From: Sphagnum compactum
Taxonomy: Eukaryota > Bryophyta > Sphagnopsida > Sphagnales
Reading direction: 5' to 3'
Length of the DNA: 64,000 nucleotides
Assembly: GCA_965153455.1 (NCBI GenBank)
Contig: OZ234495.1
Span: forward strand, 5,208,001 to 5,272,000
Shown: positions 35,861 through 49,000 of the stretch, piece after piece
How the letters are laid out: each line of letters opens with the position of its first letter
Numbering within the stretch: position 1 is the first letter of the stretch
The notes under the pieces: model-generated
Database searches by the model: none
Seen by the model: only the letters and a program-made list of their open reading frames with translations
What the model was told of the DNA's origin: nothing
Translations under genes and position numbers: made by a program

Positions 35861-38351
35861 ATATTATCATGTTCCAACTATCTAATGACACATCTGATTG
35901 ATCAGGGAATAAATTTCATCAAGGAAACAATTTGATATTTCATCAAACATTTTGTTTTTTTTGTCATACTAATTTAATGTCATTTATTGGTGGATGACTA
36001 ATTCATGTTTTCATATTGTACTACTTATAAGGAGGCCATAAGTTACACAAGTGATGTATGGATTATACCAATTAATGCTTGCAAAATATGTCTTTCCAAT
36101 CATTAAGAAGGACATGGTGGGATGGAAATCCAATTTGTGTGCTTACAAACTTACTTGTTTATTTGGAGCATTTATAAGGAGACAAGTTACATGCACAAGA
36201 TGATGTTGTTGCCAATTAACGGAACAAATCACTTTGGTAATAACATCACCATGAAAATATTTTCAAATTTGGCTATTATACATTGTGGTTTCCGAAGGGT
36301 GTCAAAGACCATATGATAAAAATTTTAAATATACAGTTTGGTGTTTAATATACTCAATTTTGCCTATTGAGTAATATTGTGTTATTGGTTGTTCTTGATA
36401 AGTTTCACCCAAATCCTATACTTGATAATGTTTACAAGTTAAAACCACACAAATTATTGAACATGTTTCTTAACCTATTACAAAGTAGTTGGTTGTTTTA
36501 GAGATGAATATTCCATAATTTGCACTAGTGATTACACAACCTACATAAGTCATATCACTATTGCTAAAGGATTTTTCCAACTAGTGTATTAGGGAAACCC
36601 CCAATAATATTTTTTGCATTATATTTTATGAACAAATTTAGAATGAAACATAGGATGAATTTGAAACCATTGTTAACTTGCTTTCATTTCCAAACATGAC
36701 AATGTTATTCATTACAACATATTAACATTCACAATTGTTATTAATTTATTAATTACACATGTCATGTGTGTGTAATTAAAATTACTATACATAATAAGTT
36801 TAGACCAATGTTGGGCATGTATATTGATCGGTATTGGGTATCTTTACTAGTATCAATCAAGGTATCAAACAACAAACATGGCTAATATGCCTATATAAAA
36901 AAAACAACATTTATATCCATATATTGATCAATAGACAAATGTTAATACTATGATTAATAATAGACTTCCCTTGTTGTAAATTTTGGAAACATTATTCATA
37001 ACAATATTTCACTTTCATCAATTAATCACATTACTAGTATCAAATGACCCTAAATAAAAGATGATTTTATTATAACTTATTAATAATGACATTGCTACTT
37101 GCCAACTTTGCTTCAATGAATGCAACTTTGTTGGAATGGCAGTTTGTTTGAAGATCTTCATGAGTAGGTTGCAATTCATACATGTCAAGTTTGTGCAATT
37201 CCATCATAACATAATTGATCATTTCATTGTTGACTAATTCTTATCAATGGAACTTCACTACTTGACCTTATTGTCCCTAGGTCCTTTGATAATTTTCAAA
37301 GGTTGTCAAAGTTGTGGACACATGGAATTTCTTTCTTTGTAAGTTTATTTTAATGCAGGGTGAATATAATCATTACTACTACTACCAATATTGAGACCAT
37401 GTCGGTATGAAAGTTTCAAAATTAACATTGCTACTCATATCTAACTAGTTTCTTTTGTGCATTATTGTTATTAGACCGGTACCAAAATTTCAAACTTAAA
37501 TAATATACTTAGATTTGGCCAATATCAATTTATTGAAAAGTCTTGAGACCTAGACTTAGCTAGTATAAATAAAATGTAACACATGCACAAAACTAGTTTA
37601 GACCTAGCCCATAGTTCCATAATGACATTGATTTCATTAGGCAAGGTCATTAATGTTAATCATGTCATGTCACACTAGGTACATTAGTTTTGATGTGACG
37701 TAAACTAGCATCACATTGGTTTATAGTCAACTTAAGGTCAACTTAGGTAAACAAAAATTGTTTTGTAAGGGTACAATTAATTACACCAATGGTGATTAAA
37801 ATTTAGTCTCCATCAAGTTTAATGAACTATGTGTGGACTTTGATCTTGGTCCATATGGCAAACAAAATGTAGTCCCAAAAATGATATAACTCATCTACAT
37901 GTGATAAGTGAATTTTATTTTACCAACTGATTTTTGACCAAAATTCAATCACCATGTATGGATGACCTTGTTTTTTTAATGTATGTATATTTTTCATGAA
38001 GTTTCAACTTCAATTGCCACAAGGATTGAGACCAAGGTGGACTTGGGTCCCAATCCCTAAGCAATTGAAATATAGTTTCAATGAAAAGACCAACCCTATA
38101 TATGTGGCAATTGATTTTGATTGTTATGTTGATGATTTGGACTTTTTTCTTTTCAAACAAGGTGGACTAGATCCCAATCCCTTATGGTGATCCAAATTCA
38201 ATCTTAAAAACAAATTGATAATAAATAGTAATAAAAACTACATGTATAATGAAATAATAATGATATTCTTAAAGTTATGGGAACATTTGGTCAATGTTTT
38301 CTTTGACCATAGACAAAAATATGTGTTAGAAATGACAACCAACAATTAATT
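35861..38351. other. AT-rich intergenic DNA, no gene seen
   Basis: Possibly the decayed remainder of the gypsy element up to about 36320; beyond that no structure. A partly overlapping pair of short frames at 37945-38190 has no domain. Confidence 0.5.
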
Positions 38352-38415
38352 GATGCCACGTGGTGCTCTGAAAATTTAGATTGCATTTTGAGCCCTCAGG
38401 CCTACCTCCACTAAA
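38352..38415 (+). repeat. 64-bp dispersed repeat, copy 2
   Basis: Second copy of the segment at 31344-31407 with two C/T differences, same orientation. After the shared CCACTAAA the two loci diverge completely. Confidence 0.85.
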
Positions 38416-38689
38416 TATATCCCTTTCACTTCAAATCAAAGTGTCATTTGTGATAAATGGTCCTACACAAACAAATCACAACAAAATTCAACAACCCCAA
38501 TTTACCCAAAACCCAAAACCTAAACAAAACATATAAACAAACCCTTGCAAACCAAAAAAAAAAACCATACACGAGAAGCAAAATAACCTAGCAAACAAAC
38601 TAAAAGGGAAAAAATCTCAGCTTTCTGAAATGCAAAGGTTGTTGTTGTAGCTTCAATTGTAAACAACTCACACATTAAAGGCAAAGGGG

Positions 38690-38830
38690 AAGTACCATCA
38701 CCATGAAAACAAGGAAAGTAAAACAAGCAACAAGGTGACAACAAGCTGCAACGAGATGGCAAGTAACAATAAGGTGACAAAGTTGGTACTTGGGCAATGA
38801 CAAACAACAAAGGCAATGGGGTAGTTACAG
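38690..38830. repeat. GGTGACAACAAGCAACAA-type minisatellite, locus 1
   Basis: Imperfect units of about 20-25 bases (AAGGTGACAA, CAAGCAACAA, GATGGCAAGTAACAA). The complement gives spurious Leu/Cys/His-rich frames. The same unit type recurs at 39470-39735. Confidence 0.55.
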
Positions 38831-39469
38831 ACTATGGTGTTCTAAAATGTACATCACAAGGTTTTTTTCTCAATATTGCAATGGATTGAAGTGGATGCCA
38901 AAATTATTTAATTTGTAATATTTTACAAAGGTACTCATTTTTATGAAATAAATTATTATTCCAATATAATTGGGCCCCTTGAAGCACAATCAAATTGTTT
39001 GATTAGACCAAATGAGGTACTTTTAAAGTTTCATAAATCAAACATCACAATCCAATTTATAAAACTTAAAAAATGGACTTTTAATTTGCATTGTTATCAA
39101 ATGATCATATGGATTTCTTCCTCAAAATTGATGTGGATGATTACATAGTTAAAATTGTGATTTAAAATGTTATTGGCAAAAAAAAAAACATGATGGACTT
39201 TTAAAGGTTGCAAAATTGTTTGATTTTAGAAAGTTCTTTTAGAAATTAAAGTTTAACAATTTTTACAACCTTGTCATTTCATTGTGTTGTATATAATGTA
39301 AATGAATTTTAACTATGTTGTTTTAGAAAAAAAAAAAAAACTTTAGTTCTTCAAATGTGATGGTAACATGGTGATGTTTGTCAAACAAATGTTTTAGTCT
39401 TAAAATTGGGTCTAAATGGACTCCTAATGTGTCCAAAAATAGCCACCTTAGCTTGCAATTACCCAATGA

Positions 39470-39735
39470 TAAATAGTAAGAATGGTGACAAACCATAATG
39501 GCGAAAACAGGCAATAGGCCAATGACAAGGACCAAAGGTGACAATGAACAATAGTGAAAATAAGCATCAATGGTGATAATGACCAACAAAGCCAATGATG
39601 ACGACCAAAAAAGGTGAGGAAAAACATGGTGATGACAAGCAACAAAGTTGAAGTGGAATGATAAAGGCGATGACAAATAATAAAGGTGACAACAAGTAAC
39701 AAGGCAAAAATGAACAACAAGGATGACAACAAAAT
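39470..39735. repeat. GGTGACAACAAGCAACAA-type minisatellite, locus 2
   Basis: Longer array of the unit seen at 38690: AATGGTGACAA, AAAGGTGACAATGAACAA, GATGACAAGCAACAAAG, AAGGTGACAACAAGTAACAA. Minus-strand open frames of 107 and 117 codons over it are low-complexity artefacts. Confidence 0.6.
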
Positions 39736-40788
39736 AGGGTTCAAGTTTTGAAATGATCTAAAAACATCCAATTATTAGTAAATCAAATTTTTCAACATAT
39801 ATAATCTCTTGGGTGAATATCATCATGAGTGTCAATTTGATTGATATGAACTAGTTTGTTTTTAGAAACCAGGCTGAAAATTAGCCCAATTTTTTATTTT
39901 CACTTCAATAGGATATAAATGCCCATCATTGAACACCTACCTATCACTAAACATTTTCAAATATTTTCTTCATTCCTTGACCAAATTGATCATTTTTTCT
40001 ATCATTAAATGTGCAAACTAGAGTGCTACATATGTTGTTTGAACATAAAAAAAAATGAACAATACAGAATATGTAGGAAGAGGATGAGGGATAGTTTGTT
40101 TTAAAATTTTGAAAAATGTGCTCTAGACCCCTTCTAATTCCAATCCCATATTTTCCTCATTTTTAGTCCATTCTGAGTGATTTAAAACTTGATGGGTGCG
40201 CCAAATAGGGTGTATTTAGAGGCAATGATGCAAAGATCAAAAAATTTAAGCTTAAAGTTTTTTTTTCCATTAACCATAATCGAACATTGAACCCCCTTAC
40301 TCAAACACCCCATATCTTCCCCATTCCTTTATCAAATTGAACAATTTTTGTGGTGTCGAAAATAATAGCTGAAAGGCCACAAATTTTTTTGACATTTAGA
40401 AGTTGAGGAACATGTGAGAATTCCGCCTCCTTTGAATTCTTAAATGTTTGTTCAGCGACCTATCTACTTTACCAAGCCAACGCTAATTCAAACCAAGCAA
40501 AATCTGATGATGCATTAAACCTTAAATGCATGCCATATGATGCTTTAATTGATAAGTTTGCATTTTGGCCTTTCAAGTTCACCTTCACAAAAAAGGATAC
40601 AATGCAATACCATCAGCCAATCACTATAGTTGGCTAATCAAGAGCCATATTGGCATCATACTCTCTTTCAAACACTAAATGTGACCATGCCCAAACATGC
40701 CACACAATGCCAATATTATATCTAAAATTTGGAGTCCCAAGCACCAATGGAGCTACTCTAATAAGAGGCCTCACCTTACAAGGTGAAA

Positions 40789-41704
40789 GTATGGATTAAT
40801 GTTGTGCGTGTAAATGGTTTAGGACTTACACTCTGTGTAAGTGTAAAACCATGTAAATTTATTTTATGCCGTGTAAATCAATGTAAGTGTAAAATTAAAT
40901 ATATTTACATAGTTTTACGTGGTCCGAGAAAACAATGTAAATGTGTGTATATATGATTTTACATGACTATGTAAAACAATGTAAATATATAACTATGTAA
41001 AAAATGTGATTTTTACTTGAGGAGGGGAGATTTAACAAAGTTTTTTATGATAAGTATGCTAAATGACCCATTGCAAAAAAAAAAAACCATCAAAATATAT
41101 ACCCACAACTAATTCATATGACTTTGCAAAAAGGTCTGGTCATTAAAGGTATATAAATAAATTATTTATAAAGTAATGAAAACAACATTAGAACCCTAAG
41201 TTTGATCATAAATAGGGTGAGATTCAAAAAAATAAAAAACATTAGCATTCAAAGGTGGGGGAACCTCAGAATTTTTGGTGAATTGAGTTTCATTTCCATT
41301 ACTGTTCCTAGTTGTAAAGCTACTATACTTAGTCTTGAACCTTTGTGCATTAAATGCCGATTTTCAACATCTCATTCCCAAATTTGATAAAGTTTTCTTA
41401 CTTTATGGATACCCTTGAAAGAAAGGTTTGGGGTGAAAGGAGGCCCAAAGGCAGGGTGACTTTACAAATTATTTTAATATATACATTTACATCCCCCAAA
41501 ACATTTACACATGGTCGTGTAAATGCATTTGACAAATATTTACATTAGCCTTGTGTAAATGCAAATATATATATACACACTACATCATGACAAGTGTAAA
41601 TGTAAAACATTTGGACATGTAAATGTAAGTGATTTACATTTGAACTGAATTTACAAGCCATATATACAACTATTGACACTTACACACACAACATTGGTAT
41701 GGAT
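40789..41704. mobile_element. Non-autonomous hAT-like DNA element with TIRs and 8-bp target-site duplication
   Basis: The direct repeat GTATGGAT occurs at 40789-40796 and 41697-41704. Just inside, the ends are inverted repeats: TAATGTTGTGCGTGTAA (40797 on) versus, on the complement, CAATGTTGTGTGTGTAA (ending 41696). An 8-bp duplication with YARNG-type termini is typical of hAT elements. The 900-bp interior has no transposase; it is full of GTGTAAAT/ATTTACAC words at both ends, so the ends can fold extensively, plus a central hairpin near 41264-41296. Three truncated relatives lie at 31408-31575, 45285-45890 and 48343-48500. Confidence 0.8.
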
Positions 41705-41814
41705 GTATACTATCGAGTGGTTGGTTCACTTGTCGGCAACTCAAATCCCTAAAAGAAGACATATCTTTTGTGCACATAATTAGGGGGCACTAGGGTGACC
41801 CTATGTGAATTGTG

Positions 41815-42055
41815 AACCAACTGTTTTGCTGCCCAATTTGCAAAGAAACTAATAGTTCTCATGGAAAGCAATGAGATTCAAGCACATTGGGAGTTGTAAT
41901 TTTGCAAGCCTTGGCTGCACAATCTACAGAAAAGCTGATAGTTTTCATGGAGAGTAATGAGATTTAAGAATTTTGGGAATTGTAATTTTGCAAGCCTTGG
42001 TTGCACAATTTGTAGAAAAGTTAATAGTTCTCATAGAGAGCAATGAGAAGGGCTT
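41815..42055. repeat. 86-bp tandem repeat, almost three copies
   Basis: The phrase TAGTT(C/T)TCAT(G/A)(G/A)A.AG.AATGAGA recurs at 41853, 41939 and 42025, an exact period of 86 bases, along with GTAATTTTGCAAGCCTTGG(C/T)TGCACAAT. Non-coding. Confidence 0.8.
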
Positions 42056-42789
42056 TGATGCAGCCACTAGAGGTGGGGGTCTAGAGATTAAAGGGCATGC
42101 TTTGTTTGTTGTGTTGGAATTTAAAAATTCCCTTTTGTTTGTATAATAGGAATGGTCATCAATTCATGGTTTTTCTTGGTATTACTAGTCACCTTTGCAA
42201 AATAGGGAAAATTTTCATTTTGTTGAGCTTTTGAGCAACACTACCATGAAATTTGATGTCTATATGTTGTTGAATTTATTTATTATGACTATTTGTATGT
42301 CACCAAATTTTCAACTGTTTTCAAGTTTTTTTAGCTTTATGTAGCCATATATATTCCTCTATGAACAACTTATTAGCCAAATAGATGACCTAACTAGCAC
42401 GTATGTCGCCCGCATTTTCAATCACAACTGATGTTGCGATTGCTAATTTGTGGATAATTGCAAATCAAAACTCACCATGGGAGCTACTATCCAATGAAAA
42501 AAATTGCCAAATTAACTCCCATTCACATAAAATTTTAGCCAACTAAACTATTCAGCAGTTGAACTATGTAGCAATATAGGCCATTACATATAACTAAAAA
42601 AAAGACACTAATCATCACCACTTTGGTTACATCACAAAATCGATAAAAGAAAACACACTGCTAGGCAAGGCCCAGGGGAATGGAACCTAAAATGGTTCTA
42701 AAGTCAACAATATAGGTCCAAGTCAAGGTGGGAGTTCCTCCATAATCTCCTCCATCCATTATTCCTGCATTTGGCACTTTTGTCGATAC

Positions 42790-43130
42790 ATCCAGATGGG
42801 CACTCGAGGTAATACTGCAATTGAATCGCCTCATACACGTGCAACAAATTTATTTGGTGTTTCTAACAAGGTTGTGGGAAACAAAAAACATAGATTGAGT
42901 GGTGACATGGCATTTGTTTTCAAGAAATTAGCTGAATTTTCAAAAAAATTGAGACTTTGAAGCTTGAATTGTAAAGGGAGGCAATTGAGACTACAAAGTC
43001 CATTGCCCAATCTATGATTGTAATGGAAGAAAGGTCCAAGAAAGAAAGTAGAGGACAAACTTTACAATTGGCACAAATTTTTGTAGTTGAACTCAGAGTT
43101 AGACATCCTTTTGATGTTCAAGAAAATTGA
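42790..43130 (+). pseudogene. PIF/Harbinger accessory ORF relic (Myb/SANT-like protein C-terminal part)
   Basis: The plus strand reads ATNLFGVSNKVV, HRLSGDMAFVFKKLAEFSKK and, after stops and frame changes, ETTKSIAQSMIVMEERSKKE. This resembles the helical C-terminal portion of the DNA-binding partner protein of Harbinger transposons. It converges on the transposase relic at 43268-44370, the usual two-ORF arrangement. Several stops show that it is dead. Confidence 0.5.
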
Positions 43131-43267
43131 CAAGAGATTTGCATCTATAATTTTTATGAATACAATATTCATACAAAGTGCAATTGTTGTATGAAACATG
43201 AATTTCAATAAAACATGAATTTTATTTATTAAATAAGGTGTTTTACATAAAGCAACGAAATGTGAAT

Positions 43268-44370
43268 TTAATATCTAAGATTACATTGTATCCATGATTT
43301 AAATAACGCATTTCGCATCTCCTCACCAACAGCCTTAGCTCTTTCACCTTCTCGTGGAACTAATATATGCATACCATCAAAACCCACAAAAGGATCTCTT
43401 CATGCTTAAACATCACGAACCACTAGTTCTAGCATGCCTTGCAATTGACAAAAATTATGCAAGGTACGACATGCCAAAGTAATCACAGGGGTTCAATCAA
43501 CACGATCATTAATTTTTTAAAGTTCCAAATGCATTTTCAATCAAAACACGACCTTTGTTCATAGATTGATCAAATTAGATTTGATCTACCATATCATTAT
43601 TTTGAGGTTTGTAACCTTTCAATAGGTATGGCCGAATATGATATGCTACATCCCCAAGTAGGTAAAGTTGATTTTGCACACCTTCAATAATAACAATTGG
43701 TTTTTGCAAAATCTGTCTTGATAAAAAAGAACGACACACTTCACATTTTGAATTGTCTTTTGTTTGCCACTCCACCTGGTTCACTAGTGCATGCATTCCA
43801 AAAAACCAAATCACAATCACACACAACTTGAAGCAATTTATTGTGAAAGCGTTTCCTATTATAAAAATCTACAACAGAAGATGTGATTTGCTTATTTGGT
43901 GTCACACTTAAACGAATGTGTGTACCATCAATCACACCACAAATTTGTTGCAGACTTGTGATGTCACGAAATCACTCAATGATGTTGAATAATCGATCTC
44001 TAGTAGGAGTGTGAACATAAACTAAAAACAATTTGTCACCATTAGACAAAACATCACATACAATGTAGGTATATTTCCTAATTGTAGATGCACCTACATC
44101 GTACAATGCATTCATTCTCTCAAGAAAAATTCCACGTGCTAATCGATATAAAGCCATTTTCACAACTTTTTTGAGAGGGATAGGTCTTCTAACAAATTGA
44201 GTTGTAGATGGACAAATAAATGGTGTTAGTTCTTGTAATAAATATTCAAATGCTAAAAATGTCATCCTATAAGATTCAAGGTACTTCCTATCAAACATTT
44301 TTGGTGTACAATGCTAGACATCGCCTTCAATAACATCAAATTGTATTTTTTGCTGAGGTTCAACCCACCA
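43268..44370 (-). pseudogene. PIF/Harbinger transposase pseudogene (DDE_Tnp_4 type)
   Basis: The minus strand reads from about 44369 (MWWVEPQQK) through EYLLQELTPFI, RPIPLKKVVKMALYRLARG, GASTIRKY, then the catalytic IDGTHIRL, DFYNRKRFHNKLLQVVCD, EPGGVANKRQF, the second Asp in YLLGDVAYHIRPYLL, and ENAFGTLK carrying the expected Glu. The tail contains LHNFCQLQG and VPREGERAKAVGEEMRN and ends near 43268. All three acidic residues of the DDE site are present. The gene is broken by stops (after GDV near 44310 and after LFNIIE at 43972), a frameshift near 43760 and two stops near the end. Probably a once autonomous copy now inactive. Confidence 0.85.
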
Positions 44371-45284
44371 CATCCTATTTTTTATTTTGTTTCTCCAAGT
44401 AAGCAATAGAAAGTATGGCATCAACCGCTCCAACAAAAACTTTTCTAGATTGACCATTGGCATGGGGAGGACTTAAATATGCTTTGGGGGATGAATGTCG
44501 GCAAGGAGCACCACAAAAATTACAAACATTGGTATTGTGTCAACTTAGGCCATGGTTTTTCTCCACAAGGTCTCAAAAACAAGGTTTGTAAAATTTGGGC
44601 TCAAAATACAAAGGATTAAAGTTTGTGAGCTTCAAACCCTAATTGTTAATGAAAAGGAGAAAGATGATCCTTGTTAAATGATTGAAGGGCTAGAAACAAT
44701 TGGTTAAACTTATGGTTAGAAACAAAAGTTGAAAAAAAAATGAATTCACCTAAAAAATAAATTTAGGTTGGGGTGAATGACTATATATATTTTCTCCACC
44801 AATGGGGGACAAGAAGCAAGTCCCACATGCCCACATGGTTTAATAAATGGGAGACCAAGAAAATATATATATATATATCAAGCCCCCACCACATGCCCAT
44901 GTGCTTGACCCAAACCCAAAATAAACCAAAAGGTGTGGGTATCCTAGGTAAAGAAAAAGGCTTGAAGAAGAAAAACAAAGGGGCATGCAAGACAATATGT
45001 TTGTTGAGTAATATATGCGCTTCCCAAAAAGATCTTGGCTGTTGAAATATGACGCCCATTGGTTTATTACCACTATGACCCTTGGAGCTTGCACACTAAT
45101 TATATTACTTTCAGAAATGTTGAAGCTTTCCGAAAAAAAATTTCAAATAAAAAAAATAAAATTCTGAAGGGAAATGTTGAATCTTCAAAAACTTTCTATT
45201 TGTTGCAATGAAAATTTCAAAAGACTGATTATTTGTAAAAGCCTCCAAAGAAATTCTTAGTGTAGTTGAAGGAGCGGGTTACAA

Positions 45285-45890
45285 CGCGTGGTGTGCATGT
45301 AAATGGTTTGGGACTTACACAAAGTGTAAGTGTAAATCCCATAACCACCAAATTTATTTACACTCAGTGGGAGTGTAAATCTAAACCTGGGTAAATTTAT
45401 TTAATGTTGTGTAAAATCGTGTAAGTGTAAAACTAAATAAATTTACATGATTTTACGCGATCATGAAAAATAGTGAACGCATAAAACAAATGCACTTATA
45501 TCATGTTACATGACCATGTTAAATAATAAAAATATAAAAACAATGTAAAAAATGTGATTTTTACTTAAAGAAGATTTCATAAATTTTTGGTGATAGGTGA
45601 ACCAAATGACCCATTGCAAAAAAAATAAAAGGTCAAAACATGCACGCACAACTAATTAATATGAATTTACACAAAGGTATGATCATTACTGACATATGGT
45701 AAAATTATCTTTAAAATTAAGAAAACTCAACACTAGAACCCTGAGCTTGGTCATAAACAGGGTGAGATTTTAGGAAAAAACACACCTAAACAAAATACAT
45801 GAGGATTCAAGGTTGGGGGAAAACTCAGAAATTCATCAATTTTTGTGAATAACTGAGTTCACCTTGTCTTTCCTTTTTCCTTAGCGCCTT
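45285..45890 (+). mobile_element. Truncated copy of the hAT-like repeat forming the 5' flank of the kinase-lectin gene
   Basis: Aligns colinearly with 40797-41310. Shared phrases are GTAAATGGTTTGGGACTTACAC, GTGTAAGTGTAAA, TTTACATGATTTTACG, AATGACCCATTGCAAAAAA, ACACTAGAACCCTGAGCTTGG and GGGTGAGATTTTAGG. It ends after the central hairpin (about 45828-45870), so the 3' half is missing. The kinase start codon is at 46064, only about 170 bases downstream, so much of the proximal promoter or leader is transposon-derived. Confidence 0.7.
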
Positions 45891-46063
45891 CACATTTGCT
45901 ACATGTATAGAGTGTCCACTTTCGGTTCCAAGGGCGTAGCATCCAAACAACACGGCCTTCCCTTTCAAATTATCGATTATTTCAAGCTCTGAGTTACTCT
46001 GCTTCATGTAGATTTTTAGTGCGAGGTTTTGTGCCTCAGTTTTGAACAAAATTTGGGCTCCAA

Positions 46064-49000
46064 ATGGCTCCAAATTTCCTGCTCTTGACCGAACAGGCGA
46101 TAGACTCAGCGACGAGCCTGACGTCGGGACAAAATGAGCAACTCTTCAAGCTCAACAAACGTCAATGCAAATATGTGGCGCAGAAGCTCTCACAATCTCG
46201 AGAAGTTTTGCAAGTTTTGAAGTCTGCAGTCGGTGAATCTGTTGTATGTAATTGTGAGGCAGCACTGAAACAACTTTATCGAGTTGCGACAGATGCTCTG
46301 TCACTTATCAAGGATTGTCGTCGCGAGCCGTGGCTGAAAGCAGCGATTACACAACGTAGCTCGGAGGATTTCGCCGAAGTTTGTTATGATCTGCAATGGT
46401 GCACTTCAATACTCTGTAATATTTCTTTCCAGGGTACTACGAGAGCTACTTATAGCCAGATTGACATTTTGCAACCAGAAGGATGTGATGGTAGGCTAGG
46501 TGCTTTTGATCTCTTCAAACTGGAAACAGCCGCAAAGCAAGACCAAGAGGATTTGAGATTGAACTTGGAGCTCCATGTTTGTGACGCTAGTTGTGTGAGG
46601 TCCCCAGCTGAACCATGCCTTGCTGCGCATGTTTTAAGGAGGCTGGATAATAGGCCGACTGCACTAGGAGCTGATCCTATGAATAGAAATTCGCCTTCCT
46701 CATTGTGGCAGGTGGATCCTCAAGATTTGCCCGAAGGAAAGCGTTTAGGGCGAGGCACCTTTGGCGATGTTTATCAAACCGAATGGCTAGGAGAGAGCTA
46801 TGCCAAAAAGGTATTCCGCGAGGCTAGTCATGATGACAGTTTCAAGGTAGAGGCCGAGATTCTGGCCGTCCTCTGTCATCCTCATGTGGTGAGGACAGTT
46901 TGTTGGTCTCAACTTGAGCAGAAGAAACGTGAATATTCTCTGGTCATGGATCTCATGGAGGAGGATCTTTTGGATTTTTTGCATTCCGATGATGACTCCG
47001 ATGATGACTCTAATGATGTAGCAGCGGTTCCACTGTCAACGGATGCAGCAGTGGATCTTATGCTTCAAACTGCACGGGGGTTGAGATACTTACACAGCAA
47101 AAGCATAGTACATCGCGATGTCAAGTCCAAAAACATTTTAGTAAAACCTCTTATTGATGTCCCTGAACTTGAATACAAAGAGGGATACCTGACTGTAAAG
47201 CTCACCGATTTTGGGACATCCAGGATAAAAAATTCAATCACCAGACGCTCCCACCAGACACTTAACGTTGGTACTACGAGCTGGATGGCTCCCGAAGTGT
47301 TCCGCATAAAGGAAGAATGGATGTACACCGGTGCTGCGCAAAGTTCTCCAATTGCACACCCACACAAAGCAGATGTGTGGAGTTTCGCGATGGTGTGTTT
47401 TGAGATACTGACCAGGAAAGTGCCTTTTAAGGGTGAGTCGCAGACTCCACTGTTCCATCGCATAACAGTCGATGGTTTGCGGCCCGTCCTTCCGGACGAA
47501 TGCCCAAGAAGGCTGGTTTCCTTGATACAAAGGTGTTGGGAGTACGATCCTTGCAAGAGGCCCGATTTCACTGAAATCTGCAACGAACTCCGATACATCA
47601 AAGATCTTCTCCTCACAGGTAGCTAGCTCACCTCACTTCTGTCTCGAGAACCAAAGGTCTCTCTACCAGTGTTGGGCGGGTATGTCCATTTTAACATACC
47701 AGTTGGGTACTGGTATTATGTTTTTTTTCAACTTAGAAACTGGGTAAGAAGACTAGTATTACAAAAATTCTTCAAATACAGGTGGGTCTATATAATAACC
47801 TACATGTTTTGGGGGGTATCCCATGTTTAAATATGAATAGACAACAACTAATATGAGATATGTGAAGAAATATCGAATATTTACATCAAGATTTTGTCCA
47901 AAGCAAGGAAATTTTTTTAACAAACAGCCATCATGACGCGATGCTTGTTTCTAATCTGCAAGCTGGAAGAGTTGTTCCATTGAAGAGTACATGATAACAT
48001 AACTCTCACCACTCATGAATAACACAAAACACAAAGCCTTCACTTTTAGAAGGCTTATTAGAGTTGACAATACATACCTTGAACCACAACAAAAGTTCAC
48101 ATAATAGTGTTATCTGTAAAGTAACCCTGTCTTCACCCTGTCTTTGGGCCTCTTGTCACCCCCTATCCCCTCTTTCAGTGGTATCCCCAAAGTAAAGACA
48201 GTATTAAATCTCAGTATGAAATGCTGAAACCCAGCATTTAATGCACAAAGTTTGAGACTAATTATATAGTAGTTGTACAGTTAGGAGCAGTGAAAATATA
48301 TGTCTCAGCAGTGGAGTTGCTCAGGACAAAGGAACGACATGATGAAACTCAGTTTACCACCAAAATTGATGGTTTTCTGAGTTTCATCTCCCTTTGAATG
48401 CTAATGTACTTTTTTGCAGGTTTTGTTTTACTCTCACCCTGTGTATGACCAAACTGAGGGTTCTGGTGCTGTATTTGTCTTACTTTATGGATAGCTCTGA
48501 TATGTGAATACGACTTTCTCAAAAGAGGAAAGCTCTCAGTCAGAACAAGTACAAGAATAGTGCAGACAAACAATGAACTAGAGCAAATTTCATGATAAGG
48601 ACTTAAGAATATTCTCAAAAGCCCTAACTTTCTACCCTTAAACATAAGAATATTCTCATAACTAGGGTCAGAATATGCCATGGGTTATGACCCATGGAGC
48701 ATGGCCATTTTGCTATTCCATATTAAACACACATTAATGCTAGAAGTAGCTTGGACCTTATGGTTGGAAATAGGTGTGTTTCCAGTACACTCATAAATGT
48801 TACTTAACAAAACCAGGATTAGTGTAAAAGGTTAGAACTCGAAGCTTTAGAGGACACAAATGGTTTGATATTTCATCCATTCAAAGATTTATTCAAACTA
48901 ATTTCTTGGGTCTCATTTTATTTCTTTCTTGTGCAATATTTGGTTCAGCTTTAATTGCAGTGTTCTGATAAGTAATGTAAAATTGTTGTATCTTATTATA

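Noticed and set aside
39323-39771. Two minus-strand frames of 107-117 codons resembling membrane proteins
   Set aside because: Complement of the GGTGACAACAA minisatellite; hydrophobicity is an artefact of the repeat.
47065-47616. 183-codon minus-strand open frame
   Set aside because: Exact shadow of the kinase catalytic region on the other strand, with no domain of its own.
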